NCBI RefSeq assembly: GCF_900108065.1
Contig: NZ_FNVQ01000010.1
Location: 1-64,000 of the forward strand
Source of the DNA: Marinobacterium lutimaris
Lineage (GTDB): Bacteria > Pseudomonadota > Gammaproteobacteria > Pseudomonadales > Balneatricaceae
Length of the DNA: 64,000 bases
Direction: 5' to 3'
A program made the position numbers and the translations under genes. The notes beneath the pieces were generated by a model, which was not told where the DNA came from, did not search any database, and saw only the letters and a list, made by a program, of their open reading frames with translations. Positions 19,266 through 27,827 of the stretch are shown in pieces. How positions within the stretch are numbered: the first letter of the stretch is position 1; the number at the start of each line of letters is the position of its first letter.

Positions 19266-20138
19266 ATGCTGATCAATTGGTTCACCGTTGGTGCCCAACT
19301 GCTCAACTTCCTCATCCTGGTGTGGTTGATGAAGCGCTTTCTGTATCGGCCCATTCTCGATGCCATCGATGCACGGGAAGAGAGGATTGCGGCCGAACTG
19401 GCTGACGCGGCAGCGAAACAGGCCGAGGCCGAGCAGGCGCGCGAAACCTTTCGCGATAAAAACACGGCATTGGACCAGCAACGCGCCACGCTGCTGAGTC
19501 AGGCGGCACAGACGGCAGAAGTGGAGCGCCGACGGCTCCTGGATGAGGCGAGAGACGCAGCCGATTCCCTGAGTGCCAAGCGTCGGGAAGCACTGAGTCA
19601 GGAGCAAGAACGCCTGAGTGAAGAGCTCGTGCAGCGTACCCGGGATGAGGTTTTTGCCATCGCGCGCAAGGCGCTGGCGGATCTGGCCTGCGCCGGTCTG
19701 GACGCGCGCATGTGCGAGGTGTTCGTGCAGCGCCTGCAAGACCTGGACAGCGCCACGCGTGACGAACTCGTCAGCACCCTGACCCCCGGGTCCGATCCAG
19801 TGCTGGTCAGCAGCGCCTTCGATCTGCCGCCGCCGCAACGCCGTGCAATACAGGTGGCGCTTGCGGATCTGTTTGCGGCCGAGATCCAGGTCCGGTTCGA
19901 GACCGCAGCGCAACTGATCAACGGGATTGAACTCAGTGTCAACGGTCGCAAACTGGGCTGGAGCATTGCCGACTACCTGACGGCGATGGAAAAAAGCGTC
20001 GGCGAACTGCTAACGGTGCCCGCCGTTGCTGATGCCGAGCCCGACACGGCTCACGATGCCGAGTCCACGCCCCCGGCCGCTGAAGCGTCTACAGCGGCTG
20101 GGCCGCCTGAGCGGTCCGAGTCGGAGCAACGCGGATGA
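19266..20138 (+). CDS. atpF: N-ATPase Fo subunit b with delta-like C-terminal extension
   Basis: At 290 residues this is nearly twice the length of an ordinary b subunit. Residues 1-30 form the membrane anchor ([20 protein letters not shown], then [13 protein letters not shown]). Residues about 35-130 are a charged coiled-coil stalk. The remainder resembles the end of the delta/OSCP subunit (for example [20 protein letters not shown]). That fits the absence of a separate delta gene in this operon. The last 35 residues are Ala/Glu/Pro-rich and likely disordered. Its stop overlaps the atpA start by four bases. Confidence 0.9.
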   Translation: MLINWFTVGAQLLNFLILVWLMKRFLYRPILDAIDAREERIAAELADAAAKQAEAEQARETFRDKNTALDQQRATLLSQAAQTAEVERRRLLDEARDAADSLSAKRREALSQEQERLSEELVQRTRDEVFAIARKALADLACAGLDARMCEVFVQRLQDLDSATRDELVSTLTPGSDPVLVSSAFDLPPPQRRAIQVALADLFAAEIQVRFETAAQLINGIELSVNGRKLGWSIADYLTAMEKSVGELLTVPAVADAEPDTAHDAESTPPAAEASTAAGPPERSESEQRG

Positions 20139-21706
20139 GTGCGTCAGCCGATACCCTGCAGGGCACATTCGAGCGCGCCTTTGCCGATCTGCGCCAGGGG
20201 CGCGAGGCATTCGCCCCGCAATTGACGACACAGGAGGTGGGCCGGATCACCAGCCTGTCCACCGGTATCGCCCGGGTCAGCGGGCTACCCGGTGTGGGCT
20301 CGGATGAGTTGGTCAGTTTCCCGGGCGGTGTGTCCGGCATCGCCTTCAATGTGGACGAGAACGATATCGGCGTGGTGCTGCTTGGCGAATACTGGCATCT
20401 GCAGGCCGGTGACGCCGTTGAGCGCACCGGCCGGGTCATGGATGTGGCGGTAGGCGATGGCTTGCTGGGGCGCGTTATCGACCCGCTCGGTCGGCCTCTC
20501 GATGGTGCCGGCCCGGTTGTCGCCAGCACTCGACTGCCGATCGAGCGGCCTGCGCCACCGATCATGGATCGTGCGCCGGTCACCGTGCCGCTGCAGACCG
20601 GCCTAAAGGTAATTGATGCGCTCATTCCTGTCGGTCGCGGTCAGCGTGAGTTGATCCTCGGCGATCGTCAAACCGGCAAAACCGCCATCGCCATCGACAC
20701 CATCCTCAATCAACGCGGCAAGGATCTGCTCTGTATCTACTGTGCCATCGGCCAGCGCGCCTCTGCCGTGGCTAAGGTCGTGGCCACTCTGCAGAAACAG
20801 GGCGCGATGGAGTATTGCATCGTGGTGCTGACCGAGGGCAACGACCCGCCGGGGCTGACCTACATCGCGCCCTATGCCGCCACCAGCATCGCCGAGCACT
20901 TTATGGCACAGGGCCGCGACCTGCTGATCGTTTACGACGACCTGACCCACCATGCCCGCGCCTATCGCGAACTGTCTTTGCTGCTGCGCCGCCCGCCCGG
21001 TCGTGAAGCCTTTCCCGGCGACATCTTTTATATCCATTCTCGATTGCTCGAACGCGCGACCCGGCTGCGGCCGGAATGTGGCGGTGGCTCGCTCACCGCG
21101 CTGCCGATCATCGAAACCGAGGCGCAAAATATCTCCGCCTACATCCCCACCAATCTGATCTCCATTACCGACGGCCAGATCTACCTGTCGCCGTCGCTGT
21201 TCGAGCTCGGCGTGCTGCCGGCGGTGGATGTCGGCAAATCCGTTTCCCGTGTGGGCGGCAAGGCGCAACGGGCGGCGTATCGTGCCGTGGCGGGCGACCT
21301 GAAGCTCGCCTATGCGCAGTTCGAGGAGCTGGAAACCTTTGCCCGCTTCGGTGCCCGCCTGGATGAAGAGACTCGCAAGGTGATCGAGCATGGAGAGCGT
21401 ATCCGCGCCAGCCTCAAACAGGCAGAAAGCGCGCCGGTCTCCATGGGCGGGCAGATCACCGTGCTGCTGGCGTTGGTGGAGGGGCTGTTCGATCCAGTGC
21501 CGATGGCGCAGATGGATGAGGCGGAGCGCGCGGTACGCGCTGCAAGCGCTCAGATGCCGGATGATCTGGCGGCGCGACTGGACAGCGCCGACAGCCTCAG
21601 CGATGCGGATCGCACCACTCTCCTCGCGCTGGCCCGCACGGTACTGGACGAGTTGGCTCCTCAACCCGAGCCAACACACCCCGAACCATCCGGAGAGCGG
21701 GCATGA
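20135..21706 (+). CDS. atpA: N-ATPase F1 subunit alpha
   Basis: A 523-residue F1 alpha subunit: Walker [19 protein letters not shown], the [20 protein letters not shown] strand, and [20 protein letters not shown], which contains the [13 protein letters not shown] motif. The signature [17 protein letters not shown] is present near residue 365. The C-terminal tail (from about residue 505) is Pro/Glu-rich and longer than usual. It overlaps both atpF and atpG by four bases, consistent with tight coupling. Confidence 0.95.
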   Translation: MSASADTLQGTFERAFADLRQGREAFAPQLTTQEVGRITSLSTGIARVSGLPGVGSDELVSFPGGVSGIAFNVDENDIGVVLLGEYWHLQAGDAVERTGRVMDVAVGDGLLGRVIDPLGRPLDGAGPVVASTRLPIERPAPPIMDRAPVTVPLQTGLKVIDALIPVGRGQRELILGDRQTGKTAIAIDTILNQRGKDLLCIYCAIGQRASAVAKVVATLQKQGAMEYCIVVLTEGNDPPGLTYIAPYAATSIAEHFMAQGRDLLIVYDDLTHHARAYRELSLLLRRPPGREAFPGDIFYIHSRLLERATRLRPECGGGSLTALPIIETEAQNISAYIPTNLISITDGQIYLSPSLFELGVLPAVDVGKSVSRVGGKAQRAAYRAVAGDLKLAYAQFEELETFARFGARLDEETRKVIEHGERIRASLKQAESAPVSMGGQITVLLALVEGLFDPVPMAQMDEAERAVRAASAQMPDDLAARLDSADSLSDADRTTLLALARTVLDELAPQPEPTHPEPSGERA

Positions 21707-22590
21707 GCAACACCACGGAGGGCCTGCGGCGCAAGATCGATAGCGCCACGGATCTCCAGTCCGTGGTGCGTACCATGAAAGCGCTGGCGGCATCGAGTAT
21801 CAGCCAGTACGAGCAGGCCGTGCTGGCGCTGGGGGACTACGCGCGCAGCGTGGAGCTGGGATTGAGCGTCTGTTTTCGCGGCTCCGGTGCCATCGGCGCG
21901 ATGACAACCGAAGTCGTCAACACGAAAGCGCGCGCGACAGGGGCCGTGGTGTTCGGTTCCGACCAGGGTCTGGTGGGGCAATTCAACGATGTCATCGCCA
22001 ACTATGCGCGCGAAACGCTGGCGACTGAGCCCGTTCAACCCTTGATCTGGGCGGTCGGCGAGCGCGTGCATGCGCGCCTTGAGGACGCTGGCCTGCCGTT
22101 GGCCGGTGACTTCAGCGTTCCGAACTCGGTCCAGACGGTCACCCAACTGGTTGGGCAGATTCTGGTCGAGAGCGAGACGCGGCTGAGCCAGGGCGAGATC
22201 AGTGGACTTGTTTTGTTCTACAACCGTCCCACATCCGGGGCGATCTATGCGCCGGGCAGTCAACGGCTGTTGCCGCTGGATGCCGACTGGTGCCGCCAAC
22301 TGGCTGCACGGCCCTGGCCGACGGCAAACCTGCCCGAGGTGACCGGCGCGGGTATGACAACGCTGCGAGCGCTGATCCGGGAATATCTGTTTGTTTCGCT
22401 GTTCCGGGCCTGCGCCGAGTCCCTGGCCAGTGAGAACGCCAGCCGCCTGGCGGCGATGCAGCGTGCCGACACCAACATCGGCGAACTGCTGGACGAGCTC
22501 CACCTGAGCTTCCACCGTGTGCGCCAGGGTGGTATCGACGAGGAGCTGTTCGACGTCATCTCCGGCTTTGAAGCGCTGCCTAAGCGCTAG
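21703..22590 (+). CDS. atpG: N-ATPase F1 subunit gamma
   Basis: A 295-residue central-shaft subunit. The N-terminal helix [20 protein letters not shown] and [13 protein letters not shown] is typical of gamma (the usual IxSVxxTxKIT is relaxed to VVRTMKALA, as in N-type gammas). A Rossmann-like segment [17 protein letters not shown] follows, and the C-terminal helix has [20 protein letters not shown]. This completes the set beta, epsilon, Q, R, a, c, b, alpha, gamma. Confidence 0.93.
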   Translation: MSNTTEGLRRKIDSATDLQSVVRTMKALAASSISQYEQAVLALGDYARSVELGLSVCFRGSGAIGAMTTEVVNTKARATGAVVFGSDQGLVGQFNDVIANYARETLATEPVQPLIWAVGERVHARLEDAGLPLAGDFSVPNSVQTVTQLVGQILVESETRLSQGEISGLVLFYNRPTSGAIYAPGSQRLLPLDADWCRQLAARPWPTANLPEVTGAGMTTLRALIREYLFVSLFRACAESLASENASRLAAMQRADTNIGELLDELHLSFHRVRQGGIDEELFDVISGFEALPKR

Positions 22591-22615
22591 CCGACATCAA
22601 CCCAAGGAGTCCAAA

Positions 22616-22990
22616 ATGTCCATACAACTGCATGAAGAAAACGGTGGCAGGCTGATCGTCGTTCAGGTTAGCGGCACGCTGGTAAAGGCCGACTACGAGC
22701 AGTTCGTCCCTGAGTTCGAGCGCCTGGTCCGGGAGCACGGGAAACTGCGTCTGCTGTTCGACATGTCCGGGTTCCACGGCTGGGAACTCAGTGCCGCCTG
22801 GGAGGACCTGAAATTCGGCGTCAAGCATCTCTCCGACATCGAACGACTGGCGATGATCGGGGAAAAAAAATGGCAACAGGGCATGGCCGTGTTCTGCAAA
22901 CCGTTCACCAAGGCGCAGATCCGCTACTTCGATCACACAGAGGTCGCCGAGGCACGGAGATGGATCGAACAGGAAGATCGTACTGACTGA
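22616..22990 (+). CDS. SpoIIAA-like STAS-fold protein
   Basis: A 124-residue protein of the SpoIIAA-like STAS family: a beta strand LIVVQVSGTLVKADYEQFVP, LRLLFDMSGFHGWELSAAWE and a C-terminal IRYFDHTEVAEARRWIEQ helix. Some relatives bind lipophilic ligands, and their role is generally unknown. The start at MSIQLHE has AAGGAG seven bases upstream, 25 nt after atpG, so it is probably the last cistron of the ATPase transcript or the first of a lipid/stress group. Confidence 0.85.
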   Translation: MSIQLHEENGGRLIVVQVSGTLVKADYEQFVPEFERLVREHGKLRLLFDMSGFHGWELSAAWEDLKFGVKHLSDIERLAMIGEKKWQQGMAVFCKPFTKAQIRYFDHTEVAEARRWIEQEDRTD

Positions 22991-23002
22991 ACGGCCTCCA
23001 GG

Positions 23003-24244
23003 GTGATCGACATGCCTCAGCGGAAGCCAGACCACCGGCGGCGGCATCATGCGCAGCTGTCGGCGGGTTGGTCCGGTTTCGTTACCGGCAATCAGCTCAC
23101 CCTGTTGCAGAATGGGGAGGAGTATTTCCCGGCGCTCGAAGCCGCGTTCGATCGGGCCAGATATGAAATTCATCTACAAACCTATCTCTACGAAAATGAC
23201 GCCACCGGACAGCGAGTGGCGGCCGCGCTGCAACGGGCGGCGCTTCGCGGCGTAAAGGTTTGCGTGCTGATCGACGGTTTCGGCTCAAGAAACCTGCCAC
23301 GCCAGATGCGTGAGCGGATGCGATCGGACGGAGTGAATCTGCTCATTTACCGGCCCAAAATATCGCCCTGGACGTTTCGGCGCAAGCGCCTGCGCCGGAT
23401 GCACCGGAAAATCGTAACGGTGGACCGGGAGATCGCCTTTGTCGGCGGTATCAACATAGTCGGTGACCGCACGGCCAACGATGACCAGGCTCCCCGCTAT
23501 GACTATGCCGTTGCCGTGGAAGGACCGCTGGTGGAGGCGATCCGTCTTGCCGCCCAACGCTTATGGTCGCGGCTGGCCTGGCTCTCGTTGCACAAAGAGA
23601 TGGCGCACAGAACGAAAATGCCGGCTTCGACCTTTACCGGGGGATCCATGAGTGCGGCATTCCTGCTGCGAGACAACATCCGCCATCGCCGCGACATTGA
23701 GGCCGCGTATCTGCAGGCGATCCGGCAGGCGCAATCCGAGATCCTGCTTGCCCATGCCTATTTTCTGCCGGGGCTCGAATTCCGCCATGCACTGATCGGC
23801 GCCGTGCAGCGCGGGGTGCGGGTGGTGCTGCTGTTGCAGGGAAAAGTGGAATATCGTCTCGAGTATTATGCCGTGCGGGCGCTGTACGGCTGCCTGCTCG
23901 ATAACGGCATTGAAATTTACGAATACCGCAAGAGCTTTCTCCACGCCAAAGTGGCAGTGGTTGACGACCATTGGGCGACCATTGGATCTTCGAATATCGA
24001 TCCATTCAGCCTGTTGCTCTCACTCGAAGCCAACCTGGTCGTCGACAATGACGCCTTTGGCGCTGGCGTTGCCCGGCGACTTAAAGAGACCGTCCAAACC
24101 GATGGTTGGCGTATAAGGGCGGAAGGCTGGCAACAGCAGCCTACCTATATACGCGTTTTTAGCTGGCTCAGTTATGGACTGCTGCGATTGATGAGAGGGA
24201 TCAGCGGGTATGAACGTGAAAACGGCCGGGCTCGAAGTCAGTGA
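23003..24244 (+). CDS. Cardiolipin synthase-type phospholipase D protein (ClsB-like)
   Basis: A 413-residue protein with two HKD motifs: MHRKIVTVDREIAFVGGINI near residue 135, and LHAKVAVVDDHWATIGSSNI near residue 313. There are no N-terminal membrane helices, as in the ClsB/YbhO subgroup, unlike ClsA. It joins phosphatidylglycerol or related donors to make cardiolipin at the inner membrane. The start is probably GTG 23003, with an ATG at 23012 possible. A cardiolipin enzyme next to a rotary ATPase and HflKC fits a membrane-remodelling theme, but this is inference. Confidence 0.88.
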   Translation: MIDMPQRKPDHRRRHHAQLSAGWSGFVTGNQLTLLQNGEEYFPALEAAFDRARYEIHLQTYLYENDATGQRVAAALQRAALRGVKVCVLIDGFGSRNLPRQMRERMRSDGVNLLIYRPKISPWTFRRKRLRRMHRKIVTVDREIAFVGGINIVGDRTANDDQAPRYDYAVAVEGPLVEAIRLAAQRLWSRLAWLSLHKEMAHRTKMPASTFTGGSMSAAFLLRDNIRHRRDIEAAYLQAIRQAQSEILLAHAYFLPGLEFRHALIGAVQRGVRVVLLLQGKVEYRLEYYAVRALYGCLLDNGIEIYEYRKSFLHAKVAVVDDHWATIGSSNIDPFSLLLSLEANLVVDNDAFGAGVARRLKETVQTDGWRIRAEGWQQQPTYIRVFSWLSYGLLRLMRGISGYERENGRARSQ

Positions 24245-24307
24245 CTGCCCGGATCCTCCGAACGCGTTAATAGTCAAGGCTCCGGCTGGCCGGAGCAGGA
24301 GAGAACG

Positions 24308-26146
24308 ATGCCGACAAAAGCAAAAACAAAGTCCCATAGCCTGCCGGCGTCAGCGCCAACTGAGCCGACGGCAACGGACGACACATTCTGCGGTTTGCAT
24401 CGTAAACTGCCGCCGCTCAAGGTCGTGGCCGACGAGGATGTACCACTGCTCGACCGCCTGCTGCATGCAACCCTGGGGCAGGTATACGGCTTGTCTCCGG
24501 CGGCGTTGGGCCTGGCCTATGCCGACTGGCTGACGCATCTCCTGCTTGCCCCTGGAAAGCAGGCTGAGCTGGCTGTCAGTGCCGGGGACAAGATCACGCG
24601 GCTTTCGGATTACATGCTGCGGCAAGCGCAAGGACAGGAGCCCATGGAGTGTTGCGCCGAGCCGCTGCCGCAGGATCATCGCTTTGTCGATCAGGGATGG
24701 CAGGAATGGCCCTTCAACCTGTACCAGCAGGCGTTCCTGCTCACCGAGCGATGGTGGCAGGAGGCCACCCATGTCCGCGGCATGACCCAGCACCATGCCG
24801 CCATCCGGCCCTTTATCGCTCGGCAAGTTCTGGATATGTGGTCGCCGCTCAACTTTCCCCTGACCAATCCGCGCATTCTGAGAGCCAGCGCGGAACAGGG
24901 CGGGCTTAACTTCTTCAGGGGTGTCCAGAATTTTCTGGATGATTGGCAGCGGTTTATTACGAAACAGCCTGCGGCCGGGATGGAAGCCTTCGGGGTGGGC
25001 GACAATATTGCCGTGACGCAAGGCAAGGTCGTGTATCAAAACCGTTTGATCGAATTGATCCAGTATGCGCCGGTGACCGCCGATGTGTATGCCGAGCCGT
25101 TGCTGATCGTCCCGGCTTGGATCATGAAATATTACATTCTCGATCTATCGCCGGAAAACTCGCTGGTGAAATATCTGGTTGAACAGGGGCATACCGTGTT
25201 CATGATTTCATGGAAAAACCCGGGCCCGGAGGATCGTGATCTCGGCAACAGGGATTATCGTGAGTACGGTATCATGGACGCGCTCGACGCGATCAATGCG
25301 ATCGTGCCGGGGCAGAAAATTCATGCCGTCGGCTACTGTCTCGGTGGCACGCTGTTGTCCATTGCCGCGGCAGCGATGGCGCGGGACGGCGATGATCGGC
25401 TGAAGAGCGTCACGCTGTTCGCGGCCCAGATCGATTTCGAGGAAGCCGGCGAGTTGCTGATGTTCATCGACGAAAGCCAGCTTGCCTGGCTTGAGGACAC
25501 CATGTGGGAGAAGGGCTATCTTGACCGGCAGAAGATGACAGGCACCTTCCAGCTGTTGCGCTCCCGCGATCTCATCTGGTCGAGCATGATCGAGAATTAC
25601 CTGCTGGGAGAGCGCACGGTGCCGAACGATATGATGGCCTGGAATGCCGACGCGACGCGTATGCCTTTTAAAATGCACAGCGAATATCTGCGTGAGTTGT
25701 TCCTGAATAACGACCTGGCCGAAGGCCATTTTCGGGTCGGTGGCAGGCCGGTGGCGCTGACCGATATCCGTATCCCCATCTTTGCAGTCGGCACGCAACG
25801 GGACCACGTCGCACCCTGGCGTTCCGTATATAAAATCAAGTTGCTGACCGACACCGATGTAACCTTCCTGCTGACCAGCGGCGGCCATAATGCCGGGATC
25901 GTCAGCGAGCCTGGGCATCCGCGCCGTAGCTATCAGGTCGGGACCCTGAACAGCATGGACAAATTCGTCTCGCCCGAAGAGTGGTGTGAGCGTACACCAT
26001 CGCAAGAAGGGTCCTGGTGGCCGGAATGGAATGCCTGGCTGACACAACAATCAGACGGAAAATCCGAACCGCCGGCAACCGGAGCGTCCGGCAAGGGTTA
26101 CCGCATCCTGCGCGATGCGCCGGGGGCGTATGTATTGATGCACTAG
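24308..26146 (+). CDS. phaC: Class I poly(3-hydroxyalkanoate) synthase
   Basis: A 612-residue alpha/beta-hydrolase-fold polymerase that links 3-hydroxyacyl-CoA units into storage polyester. The lipase-like box is HAVGYCLGGTLLSIAAAAMA, with the catalytic Cys in GYCLGG. The other catalytic residues are in GTQRDHVAPWRSVY (Asp) and SGGHNAGIVSEPGHPRRSYQ (His). The N-terminal domain has the NFFRGVQNFLDDW block. The first 60 residues are variable and basic. Length matches class I enzymes. No phaA, phaB or phasin gene is close. Confidence 0.93.
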   Translation: MPTKAKTKSHSLPASAPTEPTATDDTFCGLHRKLPPLKVVADEDVPLLDRLLHATLGQVYGLSPAALGLAYADWLTHLLLAPGKQAELAVSAGDKITRLSDYMLRQAQGQEPMECCAEPLPQDHRFVDQGWQEWPFNLYQQAFLLTERWWQEATHVRGMTQHHAAIRPFIARQVLDMWSPLNFPLTNPRILRASAEQGGLNFFRGVQNFLDDWQRFITKQPAAGMEAFGVGDNIAVTQGKVVYQNRLIELIQYAPVTADVYAEPLLIVPAWIMKYYILDLSPENSLVKYLVEQGHTVFMISWKNPGPEDRDLGNRDYREYGIMDALDAINAIVPGQKIHAVGYCLGGTLLSIAAAAMARDGDDRLKSVTLFAAQIDFEEAGELLMFIDESQLAWLEDTMWEKGYLDRQKMTGTFQLLRSRDLIWSSMIENYLLGERTVPNDMMAWNADATRMPFKMHSEYLRELFLNNDLAEGHFRVGGRPVALTDIRIPIFAVGTQRDHVAPWRSVYKIKLLTDTDVTFLLTSGGHNAGIVSEPGHPRRSYQVGTLNSMDKFVSPEEWCERTPSQEGSWWPEWNAWLTQQSDGKSEPPATGASGKGYRILRDAPGAYVLMH

Positions 26147-26176
26147 CTGTACTTGATGCTACAGCCCGTTAAGGGA

Positions 26177-26209
26177 ACAAGAGCGGCGTTGCAAAAGCGT
26201 CGCTCTTGT
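26177..26209. terminator. Hairpin between convergent genes
   Basis: ACAAGAGCGGCG pairs over 12 bp (one G-U) with CGTCGCTCTTGT around a 9-nt loop. It lies between phaC and the convergent small membrane gene. There is no long T run on either side, so it may terminate weakly or protect 3' ends. Confidence 0.55.
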
Positions 26210-26237
26210 AAGGGGAGATAGAAGCGCCTCCCTGATA

Positions 26238-26429
26238 TCAGCTGCCGATACGTATGCTGTCCAATGACCCCAGCACGCCGAAAACTTGCAGCAGCCAGAT
26301 CACGAGCACGATGACGACAACGATATTCAGGATGTTCTTGATCTTTCGATCCATGGGTATGTAAGCGTTGACGAGCCAGAGCAGCACGCCAACCACGATC
26401 AGGACGACAACCAGATTAATCAGAGGCAT
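26238..26429 (-). CDS. Thivi_2564-type small membrane protein
   Basis: A 63-residue protein with two membrane helices (PLINLVVVLIVVGVLLWLVN; IKNILNIVVVIVLVIWLLQV) joined by an AYIPMDRKIK turn. This pattern defines the Thivi_2564 family, of unknown function, often found among stress or envelope genes. GGAGAA precedes the ATG. It is followed downstream by the hairpin shared with phaC. Confidence 0.8.
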   Translation of the reverse strand: MPLINLVVVLIVVGVLLWLVNAYIPMDRKIKNILNIVVVIVLVIWLLQVFGVLGSLDSIRIGS

Positions 26430-26506
26430 GTGGATTCTCCTGCAGGATCATTAGGTGTCTGCCGGTGGAACGGGACAGGCGCCAATCGCGTCCGTCCCTT
26501 CCCGGT

Positions 26507-27073
26507 TTAGCGGTTGATTCGGGAGATTTTTGTACCCTCGATAGTGATCCCCGCCATCAAACCCTGTTGACTGAAGATGAAGGCATAGGCGTCATCCTTC
26601 AACGATGACGTCGACAGGTTCTTGGCGATGCCTTCATCTACCAGGACAACGCTTGGACCGACGCCGATCTCCCAGCCGTTCGACTCTTGCAGGTAGTCGA
26701 CGGCCTTGTCGCTCATCAGGAAAACGGCATATCCGTAGGATTGAGCGCCGATCTGCAAGCCCCAGGAGCCGGTGACCGAGTTGTAATAATCGACCACGGT
26801 CGAGCCCTTCATCAGCACGCCTTCACCATAACTGCCGCCGAATACGAGGCCGGCCTTGATCATGTTCGGAAAAACCAGAATCGCCTTGGCTGTGTGCGAA
26901 AGCGTCTCGGCCACCGGTTGGACTTTATAGAGCGTCTGCAACGCCTGCCCGGAATCCTTGTCTAGATCCTCCGCTGTTGCGGCGTTTGCTGGAGTCATCA
27001 ATGCCATCGAGACGACGGCTGCCGCGGCGAGACTGAACGCCAGAAGCGTCCTTTGTATTTGTATGCTGTACAT
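26507..27073 (-). CDS. SYLF-domain (YSC84-like) exported lipid-binding protein
   Basis: A 188-residue protein with a signal peptide ending near PANAATAE, then the SYLF domain: AKAILVFPNMIKAGLVFGGS and GEGVLMKGSTVVDYYNSVTG, ending in GTKISRINR. SYLF domains bind phospholipids, and bacterial members are periplasmic or outer-membrane associated. GGGAGGA stands before the ATG. A short C-terminal duplicate of this gene remains at 30877-30935. The promoter region carries an 82-bp element repeated at 27710-27791. Confidence 0.85.
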   Translation of the reverse strand: MYSIQIQRTLLAFSLAAAAVVSMALMTPANAATAEDLDKDSGQALQTLYKVQPVAETLSHTAKAILVFPNMIKAGLVFGGSYGEGVLMKGSTVVDYYNSVTGSWGLQIGAQSYGYAVFLMSDKAVDYLQESNGWEIGVGPSVVLVDEGIAKNLSTSSLKDDAYAFIFSQQGLMAGITIEGTKISRINR

Positions 27074-27093
27074 GTCGAATATCCTCCCACGTT

Positions 27094-27175
27094 GGGATGT
27101 TAGGTACGCATAGTGGTTGCAATCATCAGGCTACTCGCCTGATCGGTTGTGGTCTGTGCGGTAGAGTACATAGCG
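27094..27175 (-). repeat. 82-bp upstream element, copy 1 (before the SYLF gene)
   Basis: From GGGATGTTAGGT to TACATAGCG this matches the element at 27710-27791 at 56 of 82 positions by hand count, without gaps. It starts about 20 nt upstream of the SYLF start, so it is probably a shared promoter or regulatory sequence. Confidence 0.5.
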
Positions 27176-27382
27176 TCGAGATTCTGCCCCCTTATACGGG
27201 CACAGGACCGTTAGCCGTGAAGGCGCCGATACGGCCTTTGAGCAGCGTTCGTGCATTCCGTGCTCGACTTTCTCGCCTATTTCGGCGGCATGCTCAATGC
27301 GCTCATGCAGGTCGTCTGCAACTCTTCGAGACAGGGTTTCGTCCTCAGATTCGGTGTATGTCTGGTTTGAACGTAGTACCAC
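27131..27382 (-). CDS. Possible small helical protein, unrecognised
   Basis: An 83-codon frame whose N-terminal half looks protein-like: ETLSRRVADDLHERIEHAAE followed by IGEKVEHGMHERCSK, a charged amphipathic helix of the sort seen in small stress proteins. The C-terminal half (SRLTVLCPYKGAESRRYVLY) does not, and it runs into the 82-bp upstream element. The start would be GTG with no clear ribosome site. It may be a truncated relic. Confidence 0.3.
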   Translation of the reverse strand: MVLRSNQTYTESEDETLSRRVADDLHERIEHAAEIGEKVEHGMHERCSKAVSAPSRLTVLCPYKGAESRRYVLYRTDHNRSGE

Positions 27383-27409
27383 CCAGGCACCGGGGCAGAT
27401 TGACCGCGG

Positions 27410-27562
27410 CTACAGTACGCCCAGCAGCAGCAGAATCAACACTACCAACAGTAGTACGCCAATCCCCCCGCTCGGGCCATATCCCCATGAACGGCTGTGG
27501 GGCCAGGTCGGTATGACGCCGATCAGCAATAGAATTAAAATTACCAGCAGAATGGTTCCCAT
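27410..27562 (-). CDS. DUF3309 small membrane protein
   Basis: A 50-residue protein, easily missed because of its size. It reads MGTILLVILILLLIGVIPTW, then PHSRSWGYGPSGGIGVLLLV and VLILLLLGVL. The pattern of helix, PTWPxSRxWGYGPSGG and helix is the DUF3309 signature. GGAGATAAC precedes the ATG. It is one of several tiny membrane proteins in this stretch (DUF1328, Thivi_2564), all of unknown function and typical of stress-response neighbourhoods. Confidence 0.85.
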   Translation of the reverse strand: MGTILLVILILLLIGVIPTWPHSRSWGYGPSGGIGVLLLVVLILLLLGVL

Positions 27563-27709
27563 CTTGTTATCTCCGATGATTAGTCTTGATACCCATCCGA
27601 TGGCCGCTCCTGGCCGTCAGACTCCAAATGAACGCGCCTCCTTGTACGAAGCAGTACGACAGAGTGCGACGCTCTGACTTACTTTGTATGGATCAGCTCC
27701 TCACTCCCC

Positions 27710-27791
27710 GGGATGTTAGGTTCGCACACTGGAGGTATGTACAAGGTTGGACGCCGGATAGATCGCGGTCTGGACTCTGGCGTACATAGCG
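27710..27791 (-). repeat. 82-bp upstream element, copy 2 (before the DUF3309 gene)
   Basis: This is the gap-free partner of 27094-27175. It lies between the FecR-like gene stop and the DUF3309 gene, about 150 nt upstream of the latter. The best conserved parts are GGGATGTTAGGT and GTACATAGCG. Confidence 0.5.
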
Positions 27792-27827
27792 CCAAGGCTC
27801 TCCGGGCGGACTTTCCCCTTATGAAAC

